NCBI GenBank assembly: GCA_021464415.1
Contig: CM038471.1
Coordinates: 28,927,234-28,991,233 of the forward strand
Source of the DNA: Lonicera japonica
Lineage: Eukaryota; Streptophyta; Magnoliopsida; Dipsacales; Caprifoliaceae
DNA: 64,000 bases
Reading direction: 5' to 3'
Positions within the stretch are counted from its first letter, which is position 1, and every line of letters begins with the position of its first letter. Made by a program: the position numbers and the translations under genes. The notes beneath the pieces are model-generated. The model was not told the origin of the DNA. It did no database searches and was given only the letters and a program-made list of their open reading frames with translations. Of this stretch, positions 49,032 through 60,836 are shown one piece after another.

Positions 49032-49600
49032 ATACATTTAGAATATTAATTTATTTAGTTATGTTCTCCTAGCCTCTCTAACTTACAAATATACATTTAG
49101 AATATTAATTTATTTAGTTATGTTTTGATACAACTTTAAAATTAATAAAGTAATTTACTATTTTGATACAAGAGCTAAGTATAAGAATATTTATTTAACA
49201 CCCTCTTTAAATCTTCTTCTATTTAAAATTAACTATTTTATTAGTTTTCTTTTCTTTTTCTTTTTTACTTTTTTTAACTATTTTTTTTACTTTTATTTTT
49301 TGTGTTTTGGTTATTGCCAATTTTTTGTTAATTATTAATTTATTTAGTTATGTTCTCCTCTCTAACTTACAAAATTAATAAATTTAAAATATTAATTTAT
49401 TTAGTTATGTTTTGGAATAGAAAGTAAAACTCATAATTTAAAATTAATAAGGTAATTTACTATTTTGATCCAAGAGCTAAGTATAAGGATATTTATTTAA
49501 CACCCTCTTTAAATTTTCTTCTATGTAAAATTAACTATTTTATTAGTTTTATATTTTACTGATTTTTAACTATTTTTTTATAACTTTTTTTTTGGTTATT
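49032..49600 (+). repeat. Direct duplication (~280 bp) in AT-rich DNA
   Basis: Both halves (49032-49320, 49325-49600) share TTAATTTATTTAGTTATGTT, then GAGCTAAGTATAAG and TTATTTAACACCCTCTTTAA. Both then decay into T-rich tracts. Confidence 0.75.
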
Positions 49601-50943
49601 GACAATTTTTTTTTTTAATTGAGTAGATAAAACATAGAGCGAAGCTAAGGAAACCGTAACTCAGATATACTAATTATTTTATTTCATGTTTAGAATTTTT
49701 AAAATTATATTAAGTTTAATCTAATTAATTCCGTAAAATAATCTAATTAATTCTATAAAAAACTCAATGAAATTTGTTTTCAACCTTAAATAACTATTTT
49801 TTTACATGTGATTTTATTGCTATGACTGATGATTCTAATTCTGAAACGATACTTTTCTGGTTAACATTTTAATTCTTTCAATGGCATTTTTGAAATGTTG
49901 AACTAATAAGATATAATATACTTAATTACACTAAAGCTGTATTTTTGTTCATCGAACCTCTCAATTCAAATATGTACAATTCAGATAATTTGTTTTCAAC
50001 CTTAAACCACTATATTTGTTACATGTGATTTGATTCTTATTTTGATTTCTTCCGATTAATTACCTTTTTGGGATTTTGTTAAATTAATCTGTTTCAACCA
50101 TTAAGTTTAACCACCATTAAGTAAAGAGAATTAATGAAAGATATTTTATGTGACTATTGTCATACATGGACAATCTAAAGGTTAAAATGCATATTTCTCA
50201 CAACTCACTAATTTTTATTTAAATATATATATTCTAGAGACTCCACCTTTTTTTTCTCACTTCATTACCTCGCTTTACTTACATCTATCACCTACGTCCC
50301 AACCCCACACTCTCCCATTCCCCCTCTTTCTCCTTGCATATAACTTTTAAAATTGTAAAATTTTAATTAATATAATAATATGAGTATTTCTTAAAAATAA
50401 TATATTTTATCTGAAACCCTTAATTTGAGATATAATGGAAAAAAAAGTGAGACTTAATTTGTGACTAAAAAAAAAGTAATACAAATGCAGATTGATTGGT
50501 GGTAAAATAAGTAACATGTTTTCTATTGTGTGAAATATATCCAACCCAAATGGTTACTAAACTTTTGTATTTCTTAATTGGTATTTTTACTAAACATGTC
50601 AATAGTTGATTTGGATCGTGTTCATATGATACTTTATCGAATTTTAGATGTTATCAATTCGGATTTAAATGAATGACTTTCTTTTCCTTGATGAACAAAT
50701 AATGTTCAAACTATATTTGTTATTTTAACAAATAATTTGAGATAACCAAATTGAATACGACTGAATACGCAACAATTGCCAAACCTACCGATGTGGACAT
50801 TGGAACACGAATACGATTTTATTGATTTGTGTTAATTTTAAACTAATCATGATCAATTCAGTTGGGAAGTGATCGACAATGTAATATCATTTTATTATTT
50901 GCGATAAGTGAATAAAATATATAAATCACACACAATTTTATGT

Positions 50944-51222
50944 TATGCCCGTGCCCGAGGGCACTCAAAACCTATTTAATTTTAATTAGTTTGTGTTTTT
51001 TATAAACTATTTCTTTTTATTTTTTAACTATTTTTTTTAAAACACAATTTACTAAAACACAAATAAGTATTGAGTTTATTATAATTTTACGTTAGAAAAA
51101 AAAAGTAAAAATTGAGCTTCTACTACCAATGAATGATCATGCCATAGGTACAGTAGAATTTTCGTTGTCTATAAACATAGATTTAATTTTTTCGCTATTT
51201 CGTACCCTCGGGCATGGGCATA
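50944..51222. repeat. Inverted pair of GC-rich 21-mers
   Basis: The first copy, 50944-50964, centres on ATGCCCGTGCCCGAGGG. The second, 51202-51222, is its inverse (CCCTCGGGCATGGGCAT). The two match at 19 of 21 positions and are about 240 bp apart in otherwise very AT-rich DNA. The motif itself can form a small stem. This may be the end of a rolling-circle or foldback element; unproven. Confidence 0.55.
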
Positions 51223-51224
51223 CC

Positions 51225-53108
51225 CTATTATATTAATAAAGAGAAGGGATACTACACAAAATGCACTCCAGTTTATTACTCATAGCTATCTAAAACTACC
51301 ATAAAACAATAATAAAATTCTTAAAACGTCACCCGATACACCACAATTTTTTTAACTAAATAAAAGTAAACTCTTCACTTTTCCTCTCTCTTCTCACTCA
51401 ACCTACTCAAATTAAAAAGTAAAACCCAAATCAACCCTTTACATGGATTATATTATCTTTTAAGGTTATTTATGAGCAAAATATTATTATATTTGTAGAT
51501 AATATGTTTTGATTATTTTGTTATAAATTCTTCAAAGATCAAAAGTTAGTATAATATTTCAGTAACTTGTTGGCAAATATGATAAACATAATTTGGTACA
51601 AATTAGCCGATACTGAAATATCATACTAAATTCGATAATTCGTAATAAACTTATTGTACCAAACTCAATAAATAATGTATGATCAAGTGATAAAAAACGA
51701 CTACATCTTTAATCTTTAAACAATTCACAACAAAATAACTATAATATATGTATAAATAATTTAATACTTTTATACTTTTTTTTACTTAGTACAATTTTGG
51801 TGATCTAAATATAGAAATCCCTTTTATGAACTAAGGCATCAATTAATACATTATCTTCTTCTTTTATTAACTAAATAATAAATATAATATGAAGTGACGA
51901 TTGTACTAACTCATGGGGGTGGGTCCAAAGTTTGAGAAGTTCAACATGAGTTGTCACAGCCTTTTTTTGTTTAGCCAAATTGCATTTGACAGATAAATTT
52001 TGGTAGTTATCTTTTTAATTCTTGTCACCATTTCTTGCAGGAGAATATTGTCACAGTCCATATTCAACATTATCTTGAATTGCACTTTTATCGATATTTT
52101 GATTGTCATTCATAAAATTATAAAATTTTAATCGCTTCTCATTTTTATATAAAAATTAATGCATGTGCCGTCAAAGACCCAAGCTATTAAGTCACATAAC
52201 GCACATATGAAGGATATCACTAGCGTTCCACCCCTTATTTCTCAAATTTATCCATTTTTGCAAGTACCCAGTCATTTCTGTCAATGATTTCAAGTGCCAA
52301 TTTTATTTACTATAATTTTTCTTCTCTCGCTGATCACTTAATTGAAGACTGAGCTTTTTTAGAGTAAAGCTAATGATATGAGGTAAAAGGGAACAAAAAG
52401 ATCTAATGATATGAGCTTTTTTTTAACTTGTAGTTTGTAATTTTTTTTTAAACTTACGATATCTATCAATTTTTAAGTTATTGAATTGCCTTTGGCAAGA
52501 ACTTACTTCCACAGACGTTATATTTGAATAATCAAATAAATACCAATATTATAATTAAATAATCGAAAAAAATACTATATTCTAAAAAGAGGGGCTGTGA
52601 CCTAATTTTTCATTTTTTTATGAGGAGGAGAGGATTGAACTCGAACCTTAATCTATTGTGAATTTACTCAGGCCTAACTCGGATTGTCACATCCCATATG
52701 AAATAACAAATCAAACATAGGAGAAAGTGTCAAAGTCTTCCGTTTCTTACTCCCACGTTCTTTTCAATTCCAGAGTTGCATTATTTCTAGCTCCCTCTTA
52801 TTAACCAATAAAATCATGTAACTTCAATTATTAACTCAAGTTCAAAACATTTTCTTTTGACTTTTTTTTTTCTTTCCAAGTAGAGTATTAGAAAGTAGGA
52901 AAAGTTCAAATTTTTATATTAGTCAGCATTTATAAGGACGTCACACTCTTAATTTTTTTTAATAAATGTCACGAAGTGGATTCTATCATATCAACTTTTT
53001 ATTGTAAGTGGTAGGAGTTAAGACCAGCCCGGCCCATTGCGCATGCAATGCTCTACTTCCCCGCTCCTGATAAGATTAGATTTATTGCTTGTATAAATAA
53101 AAAAAAGG

Positions 53109-53143
<35 letters not shown>

Positions 53144-53952
53144 AGAAGATTATGACAGAGAAAAAGTGTAAGAATAATCTTCAAGTATTGACAAAATTCA
53201 TTTTGTTTTTGGTATCACAATTTTTTTTTTATTTTGTTCTTTTCGAAATCTTCAAGTTAGTTCACTTTGACCAGAGCATTAAATTTTTGTGTTATTAGGT
53301 GAGAAATTGAAGGATTTGTGTTACTAGGTGAGAAATCGAAGGAGAAGACCTATTATTGCATGCAATAATAAATATAGAATAATAATATTAAATTGTAACA
53401 TGTACAGCAGTCATACTATGCATTAGCATTAGAATCACGATTTACCTGGTATGAATGAGTCCATAGATGTCGTGTTCTTCGGACTGCAATTAAGGGGAGA
53501 AATTATCTCAATTTCATAGTGCCTCTATCTAGGGTTTTGTGTGATCTCAATGGGATAATTACACTACACAATAGAAAGAAATAACAGCCTCTCTTCATAT
53601 TAAAATTAAATGAGCCTACTTACCTATTATAACAAGCCCATACAAGGCCTACCCATATCATTATACTCTAATAATCGTAATTTAAATTAATATAAGTATC
53701 AAACAATAAAAAATAAATAATGCTGACTATGTTAGTACAAATAAATAATCGAACATAAAAGAGTTACGAATAATCTTCGAGTACTAACAAATCTCGTCAG
53801 TAGCTTTAAATACTTCACTCAGAATTAAATACACACAACGTTTTTAAGCAATTCTGTGTAACTAAATGCATTTCCTAAAAGCATGAATTTTTATAACGAC
53901 GCTTGTGGAAAAAATATATATATATATAATTTAAAAATTCTTCAGTAACGGC
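51225..53952. other. Upstream region of UGT-2
   Basis: A mosaic without genes. 51440-51960 repeats 36.6-37.35 kb. 52030-52100 is an empty-site relative of the Athila insertion point. 52400-52960 aligns with UGT-1 (15200-15850) and UGT-3 (59600-60000) upstream DNA. 53270-53760 is absent from the other two. Confidence 0.6.
53111..53141 (+). repeat. Homopolymer of 31 G
   Basis: An uninterrupted G run about 945 bp before the UGT-2 start. The homologous UGT-3 site (about 60154-60171) has only short, interrupted G runs. It could form G-quadruplexes or be an assembly artefact. Confidence 0.9.
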
Positions 53953-53960
53953 CTATAAAT
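53953..53960 (+). promoter_or_regulatory. TATA box of UGT-2
   Basis: CTATAAAT in the same CAGTAACGGCCTATAAAT context as UGT-1, about 125 bp before the start codons. Confidence 0.7.
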
Positions 53961-54020
53961 ACAACCAAACTCATGAATCATCAACTCAAAACAAAATTTC
54001 CTCTCTCACACGCTACAAAG

Positions 54021-54048
54021 CCTCTCTCTCTCTCTCTCTCTCTCTCTC
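54021..54048 (+). repeat. (CT)n tract in UGT-2 5' leader
   Basis: About 14 CT units between TATA box and ATG, longer than in UGT-1 and UGT-3. Confidence 0.9.
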
Positions 54049-54076
54049 GAGACTTTCAAATATATAGAGAGAGAAA

Positions 54077-56363
54077 ATGAAAGCAATGGAACAAGAACAG
54101 AAGCAAAAGCAGCTACACATATTCTTCTTCCCCATGATGGCTCACGGCCACATGATTCCGACCCTTGACATGGCCAAACTCTTCTCCTCCACCACCGCAG
54201 TAAGATCCACCATCATCACCACCCCGCTTAACGCCCCCGCTTTCACCCCCTCCATCCGCTCCTCCCAACTCGACCTCCAGATCATGGAGTTCCCCTCCGC
54301 AGCCACGGGCCTACCGGAGGGAACCGAGAACATGGACCAGTGCACGTCCGACGAGATGCTGTTTACATTCGTCAAGGCAACCACTCTGCTTCAAGAGCCG
54401 CTCGAGAGGCTGATGGGAGAGCTGAGGCCAGATTGTCTTGTCGCAGACGTGTTCTTCCCGTGGGCCACGCAAGCAGCCTCGAAATTCGGGATCCCGAGGC
54501 TGGTGTTCCATGGGTCGAGCTTCTTTGCACTTTGCGCTAATGTGAGTCTGAAGATGTACCAGCCTTTTAAGGATGTGGAATTGGATTCAGAGCCTTTCAT
54601 TTTGCCCAATCTTCCTCATGAGATTAAGCTTCTTCGAACTCAGGTAATGAAGCACATGTGATATGTCCACTCTTGTATTCATGCGCATGCGCGCATCTAA
54701 ATTTGACAAATACTCCTTCCGTCCCACAAAGATAGACTTATTTTTTTTTTCCACATAGATTAAGAAACTTCATTTAATGTAATTGGAACCATAATTTTTT
54801 TTCCACATTTCTCCTAATATACCCTCATTTATTCTACTATAATAAATACATTGGATTAGAAGATGAACATACATTTTTTATCTTTCCTATGGGAGATAGG
54901 TATTTATTAGATAAAGTTAATTATTTTGGAGTTGATAACTATGTAATTAAATAAGAGTACATTAGAAAAAAGGATATTTTAGTGCATTCCTTGAAAGATG
55001 AAAAGGGAATAGTGGACTATCTTTATGGGACAGATGGAGTAATAATATATGATGTGCAGAAAGTGCCTTGGGCAATGTGTGGTCTCTACCTAAAACATTG
55101 ACCAAATGGATTTTCTGACTTATCAATAGCCATATCAATTTGATCAATTAAGTTGGTTATCAAAAGTGTGCCAGTTCAAATCTGATTACTTAATATTTTT
55201 TACTTACTATGCTAATTATTTTGTATACTATTTACGTGCCTATTACTAAATTTATATAACAAGGGTTAATAAATCTTGAATCTTGAAAATGAAAAAGGGA
55301 TAAATAAATAATTGTGTGGTAGAGAACTTAGATTGAAGTTGCTATTTTAAAGGTAAATAGTGCAATTGGCACGAGTTACAATGTAATTTTTTTTATATGC
55401 TAAATGTTTTCTTGAGTACAAGGAAGGATACCGTTTCCTGATTAATATTAACAGTTGTAAATACAGGTTTCTCAACATGAGCGAGAAGAAATTGACAATG
55501 ACTTTACAGAGTTATTGAATCAAATAATAGATTCTGATTTAGAAAGCTATGGAGTAATCGTGAACAGCTTCTTTGAGCTTGAACCAGATTACACTAATCA
55601 CTACAGAAGTGTTTTGAAGAGGAAGGCGTGGCATATAGGACCCCTTTCGTTGTGTAAGACAGAGATTGAAGACAAAGCGGTGAGAGGAAATAAACCCGCC
55701 ATTGATGAACTTGAGTGCTTGAAATGGCTTGATTCCCAAAAACCCAATTCAGTTATCTATGTTTGTTTCGGAAGCGTGGCCAACAATTCTGCTGCTCAAT
55801 TATACGAAGTTGCAATGGGGCTCCAAGCTTCTGATCAGCCTTTCATATGGGTGGTGAGAAAAAATAAAAATGAAGACAAAAATGAGATGTGGTTGCCAGA
55901 TAGATTCGAAGACAGAACGAAAGGGAAGGGTCTAATTATAAGAGGATGGGCTCCACAAGTGTTAATACTTGATCATGAAGCAGTGGGCGGTTTTGTGACG
56001 CACTATGGGTGGAATTCGATATTGGAAGGAGTGTGTGCTGGGGTGCCAATGGTGACCTGGCCCATGTTTGCGGAGCAATTTTACAATGAGAAATTAGTGA
56101 CGGAAGTTTTGAGAATCGGGGTTAGTGTTGGGGTGAAAGAATGGAGTAGTGTGTCATGCAAGGGGATAAGGACAGAAGTGGTGGAAAAGGCTGTGAAGAC
56201 AATAATGGTGGAGGAAGAAGGTGAGGAAATGAGGAGAAGAGCAAAGGAGTTGAAAGAGAAGGCAAAGAAGGCTATTGAAGAAGGTGGATCTTCTTATAAC
56301 AATTTGAGTGCTTTAATTGAAGAATTGAGTTCCTTAGATATGCGTGCAAGAGAATTGAAGTAG
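54077..56363 (+). CDS. UGT-2: UGT73-type glycosyltransferase with altered PSPG box
   Basis: The exons are 54077-54643 and 55467-56363, with a phase-0 GT-AG intron of 823 bp, giving 487 residues. The ATG at 54086 aligns with the other copies and has the better context (484 residues, used for numbering); 54077 is an extra in-frame ATG. The frame is open throughout. H22 (AHGHMIP) and D121 (CLVADVFFPWA) are present. The PSPG box (347-390) ends in Gln, but HCGWNS reads HYGWNS (C366Y, TGT to TAT), and G332 before it is Arg. The Cys is nearly invariant in plant UGTs, so activity may be reduced or changed. Close to UGT-1; acceptor unknown. Confidence 0.93.
54713..55039. mobile_element. Stowaway-like MITE in the UGT-2 intron
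   Basis: 327 bp between TA duplications (54711-54712, 55040-55041). The ends CTCCTTCCGTCCCACAAAG and CTTTATGGGACAGATGGAG are the Stowaway consensus. The UGT-1 intron continues directly from GACATATAATAATATATG at this point, so it is an insertion after duplication. Confidence 0.9.
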
Positions 56364-57300
56364 ATCACGATGATGTTTGTAGTAATATTTGAATTTTAAT
56401 GGCCAGCCCTATTCACATATTATATATCCATTAATAAATCACAATGAATTTTTTTACCTTGTCAACTCGTCACTCCTATTTGTCTTAAGAGTTATTACGT
56501 GATTCTGGTAATTTGATTCATCATTTGATCTATTCTTTTTTTATCAATTATAGAAAGTATAATAACATTATAGATAGTAACATAAATTACCAAGTTAAAT
56601 GAAATTGAATTTATTTTCACTTTTACAATATAACAAACTTTTTTCATAATTCCTACTTAAGGCTTAGTAATAGAAAAAAGCAATACAAGCATTATAAATA
56701 GCAACATGAAATCACTACATAAAATGAAAGTAAAATCAAGCCGACGTTTAAACCCTAAATCTGGGGTAGGTGTTCTCTCCTTCATTCTTACCTTGCTCTT
56801 CCTAGAAGCAATTCCCACACTTGCGAAGGCCTTCAACACCACTTCTACAACGTTTATTTGCTAAAATAAATAGAACAAGCAAAGAAAGAACATTATCATG
56901 TCTAGCAAAAACATGAAACAACAATCTAACAAACAGAAGAGAAGTCACTAACACTTTCATCACCCTTCTAAGGCAAAGGAAATACTGTGTAATATTAGAC
57001 ACATATTTTTCCCAAAGACAAAAATGTATTGGCCATTTTATCCATATCAAAACAATTCACCCTTACTTACAACAGACCTACTAGCAAAGTTCTTAGCATC
57101 ATCTCCAACATTCAAATCGAACTGATCATTGTTACTCAAATCCACCCTGGCCATATTGGACCCACGCTTCTTAGATTGGGCACTGGCATTTCTTTAAGCT
57201 AAAACCTACATTATTGCAACATAACATAGCAATCAGTAACAAAGAAGAAATATAGAAACAAATTACATCTATACAAAACAGAAAACAAAGAGCAAAACCC
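56364..57300. other. 3' flank of UGT-2, end of duplication unit 2
   Basis: Homologous to 18136-19110. At about 57300 homology switches abruptly to the left end of unit 1 (13876 onward), marking the unit 2/unit 3 junction. No gene recognised. Confidence 0.7.
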
Positions 57301-58154
57301 ATAATTTAATAAAAAAAAAAACCATAATTAATCTAATCTAACATCTCTAAATGTAACTACTATTCATAGAGATGAAATATAAGGTGTTTTCGAGTTGGCT
57401 TTTTCATCATGATTCCTACCCCTCTCGTATAAATCAATTGGAAGTCGCACTAATGGCAACAAAACTCTCGTCGAAGTTGCTGGGAAAGGTGAAGTGAAAA
57501 AATTTGTTAATGGCTTGTTTGGGGAAAAGAACGGAATTTTTTCACAAACATTTCGATAATGTGGTGGGGTAAAGTGGACGGCGAAAGAGAGGGGTTAGAG
57601 GCGATGGTGAGAGAGAGAGGGCAAAGGTGAAAGGACGAGTTAGGGCTTAGCTGATGTTTTAAGAGAGAACGGGATTTGTAGTTTAGGATGTTTTCGAAAT
57701 TTTAAAAAAAAAAAATATTGGTGAAGCAAAAAAAAAAAAAAAGTTACTTAGCTAGTTTCACGTTTTTACGACGTGAGAGTAAAAGTCTTGCCTTTTTTTG
57801 TTTATCAATTTTTAGTTTCTTTAAAAAAGTTATTTTGTCTAATGATATTTATTTTAAAATCGTGAAAAAGATGCACAATTTTATGTGTACACCATCTACT
57901 GAAATAAGTTAAAAAGTATTATATCCGCCTATTCAAGTTTTAAAACTACACTATTTTAAAAAAAGAAAAAAAAAATTCTTGATAGTGTCTTTTTATTGTA
58001 CATTTATGAGGCAATTAGGTATAAGGGTTCATTCTAATAATAATATAATTATAAAGGACACTTAAAAATAAGTCATGTAAATTAAGAACACTGTACAAAA
58101 AAGACACTAATGTCCCTTCCTTATAATATATCACGTCTCATTATGACACTAACA

Positions 58155-58490
58155 GCAACCTAGAAGGCGCTAAATGCATTTAGCACCACCTGGACATCAA
58201 ATAAAAGGTGCTAAATACATTTAATACCACCTGGACACCAAACAGAAACCAGAAGGTGCTAAATCCATTTAGCACCTACTGAACAACAACCAGAAGGTGC
58301 TAAATGAATTTAGCACCACTTAGACGTATAGCAACCAGAAGGTGCTTAATGTATTTAGCACCACTAAGATACCAACCAGAATGTGCTAAATGCATTTAAC
58401 ACATTCTGAACAACAACTAGAATGTGCTAAATGCATTTAGCACCACTTAGACAACAATCAGAAGGTGCCTAAATGTATTTAGCATTGCGA
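58155..58490. repeat. Palindromic minisatellite, ~8 units of 40-50 bp
   Basis: Each unit contains a dyad with arms close to GGTGCTAAATG and its reverse complement. The first is at 58166-58187. A variable linker around CACCTGGACACCAAACAG or CTGAACAACAACCAGAA follows. Several substitutions are paired across the dyad (AATGTGCTAAATG with CATTTAACACATT at about 58381), which suggests stem maintenance or gene conversion. Confidence 0.9.
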
Positions 58491-58799
58491 TTAGATTTAG
58501 CATTAATGAATTTCATGCAATATTTCGATAAGTTTTAGGTAAAACCGTTTGAATTAATAGATTTAGATTGAAAAACTTCCCATTATTTTTGTCTCGGAAC
58601 TAACTTAGGAATTTGGCAGCGCTTATACGAATCCAAAATTGCCAAGTTGTGAAAACTACCCATTGCCAAGGCATTTTAACAGTCATTACAACAAACATCT
58701 GAAGTGCTTCTTCATCATACGCATATAAATATCACATTACAGCTTATTTATGCACATGACTATTAAATCAAAAAAGTAATAAAACTATAAAAAAATACA

Positions 58800-59060
58800 T
58801 ATGAGAGTCATTTTCTGCCAAATACACACACACATATATATATATATCCATAAAAGAGTGATGCAAGGAGCAATCATAACCTTGGAATTCAGTAGACACA
58901 AGAGTTGTCGCCGTCATTAGAGAGAGAGTTCTGCTTAACTTTCTCCGCTATACTCAAATAGGGGAATCCACATCTTCTCTACACAATTGCGTGCTCTCTG
59001 TTATAAGTTGGTCACCTATACATACACATACATATATATATATATATAGAGTGTGTGTGG
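58800..59060 (-). other. Possible promoter and first exon on the minus strand
   Basis: On the minus strand a (TA)n/TATATATA run near 59035-59047 precedes a CT-rich leader. An ATG near 58917 then starts MTATTLVSTEFQG, followed by a possible donor (CAAG then GTTATG). No second exon was found and no family is recognised, so it may be a captured gene fragment or coincidence. Confidence 0.2.
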
Positions 59061-60272
59061 ATTTTGTGGCTGATAACCTACAATTTTGACTTGAGCGTAA
59101 AAGTTAAACAACTTTGTAATAGAAAGAAGATGAGAACGGCGTGGACACATCAACTTTTAAATTAGGGGTATTTTTGTCCATCAACATTTATCATTTTTCT
59201 TAAAATAAATTAATATTATGAAAAGTGTGCTTATTGTAAAACCAAATTATAAAATTAGTACTACTTCCTTTTATTAAACATGAGTTCGTCCTTATAGGTA
59301 AAAAATATTACGGAGCGAGACTTTATAACCCAATATCTCCTTTTATTATGTGATGTGCCGAATGCACTAACGTACACATGGGGGTGGGACAATATTCGAG
59401 AAGTTCAACATCTTTATTTTTTATTTTTTATTTTTGGACAACAACATCTCAATTGCATATTTATTATTCTCTAAAATTCTTCGAAATTGCAACTTCTTAT
59501 ATTTTTACATTATCACTCTCTTATTATTATTATTTTTATATAAAATGATGATAACATTGGATGGCTTTTTGGGTAGAAATTTGTTAATCGGTCCTATCTT
59601 TGAATTTTTTTAACTTGTAGTTTGTAATTGTTTTTTAAAACTTGCGATCTGTATCAATTTTTAACTTATCGAATTGTCTTTAGCAATGACTTACCTCCAT
59701 AGACGCTATATTTGAATAATCAAATAAATACCAATTATTATAATTGAATAATCGAAAAAATACTATATGAAATAACAAATCAAACTTAGGAGAAAGTGTC
59801 AAAGTCTTCCGTTTCTTACTCCCACGTTCTTTTCAATTCCAGAGTTGCATTATTTCTAGCTCCCTCTTATTAATTAACCAATAAAATCATGTAACTTCAA
59901 TTATTAACTCAAGTTCAAAACATTTTCTTTTGACTTTGTTTTTCTTTCCAAGTAGAGTATTAGAAAGTAGGAAAAGTTAAAAAATTATTTAGTTTTTTTT
60001 AATAAGATGTCACGAATTTGATTCTATCTTGTCAACTTTTTATTGTAAGTGGTAGGAGTTAAGACCAGCCTGGCCCATTCCGCATGCAATGCTCTACTTC
60101 CCCCTCTCCTGATAAGATTAGATTTATTGCTTGTATAAATAATAAAAAAAAAGGTGGGGGGTGGGAGGTGCAAGAAGATTATGCCAGAGAAAAAGTGTAA
60201 GAATAATCTTCAAATATTGACAAAATTCATTTTGTTTTTGGTATCACAATTTTTATTTTTATAATCAAACAG

Positions 60273-60571
60273 AGCCTTAGGTGATGTTTGGTTGATATTT
60301 TAAATTGAATTCTTAAAATATGATATTTGATAGAATTTAGAAATATATTGAAAAGTGAATTTGGTTTTGTTTGAGTTTTTTTCAACCGACTAAAAAATCT
60401 CATAAATTTTTTTCAAAAATTAGTCACAATAGTTACAATAGATTTTATTTTATAAATTTGGACGAATAGGTTTCAAATATATATTTTTTATGTAATTTTA
60501 ATTTTTAAATTTAAAATTATAGTATTTTAAAAAAAATAGAAAAAGAAAATAAACTAACCAAACAGGCCAAT
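60273..60571. mobile_element. Possible MITE upstream of UGT-3
   Basis: GCCTTAGGTGATGTTTGGTT at the left is mirrored by AACTAACCAAACAGGC at the right, a terminus common on plant MITEs. The 60262-60980 stretch is missing upstream of the other two UGTs. The target duplication is unclear. Confidence 0.45.
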
Positions 60572-60600
60572 ATTCTTGGTCGTCCTTCACTCTATTTTAG

Positions 60601-60680
60601 ACTTTTGACGCAGAAGTTTTTGTCTTTCCTTCTTTAATAAACTTCTGACGCAGAAGTTTTTGTCTTTCCTTCTTTAATTC
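60601..60680 (+). repeat. 40-bp tandem duplication carrying TGACG motifs
   Basis: Two copies of a unit containing TGACGCAGAAGTTTTTGTC, with TGACG at 60606 and 60646. The second copy forms a dyad AACTTCTG-ACG-CAGAAGTT. TGACG is the core of TGA-bZIP (as-1-like) sites; regulatory use here is conjecture. Confidence 0.85.
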
Positions 60681-60740
60681 TTGTACACATTTCTTACGGG
60701 ACAAGATTGTCATTATCCTAAAAATTGATGTGCGGTCAAA

Positions 60741-60836
60741 AACCCAAATGATGATTATATCTAACTTTGATAAGATGGCAATAATTAGTAACCCAAATGA
60801 TGATTATATCTAACTTGATAATATGGCAATAATAAG
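60741..60836 (+). repeat. ~49-bp tandem duplication
   Basis: Two copies of ACCCAAATGATGATTATATC followed by TAACTT(T)GATAA.ATGGCAATAAT, about 500 bp before the UGT-3 start. Confidence 0.85.

Larger units (their letters stand above)
48068..51224. other. AT-rich, locally duplicated intergenic DNA
   Basis: No gene. The phrase AATTAGTCATGTGACGCATA occurs at 48232 and 48782 within segments that align for about 300 bp (48100-48370 and 48650-48940). The 48380-48640 segment matches 51225-51480 (TCAACCTACTCAAATT). Confidence 0.6.
57301..60272. other. Upstream part of UGT unit 3
   Basis: 57301-58000 aligns with 13876-14840 of unit 1, with about 235 bp missing. 59335-60262 aligns with 14820-15930 and with UGT-2 upstream DNA. 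Between them 58005-59335 is an insertion absent from unit 1; it holds the palindromic minisatellite and a possible minus-strand 5' gene end. The inserted sequence has no clear terminal repeats. Confidence 0.6.

Noticed and set aside
54077..54085. Upstream ATG as the main start of UGT-2
   Set aside because: The aligned sites in UGT-1 and UGT-3 are not ATG, and the second ATG at 54086 has the conserved AAAGCAATGG context. The first ATG may still be used because it is in frame.
58155..58490. CRISPR-like array
   Set aside because: Units are imperfect palindromes with degenerate linkers of uneven length in a plant nuclear context; there are no identical repeats or unique spacers.
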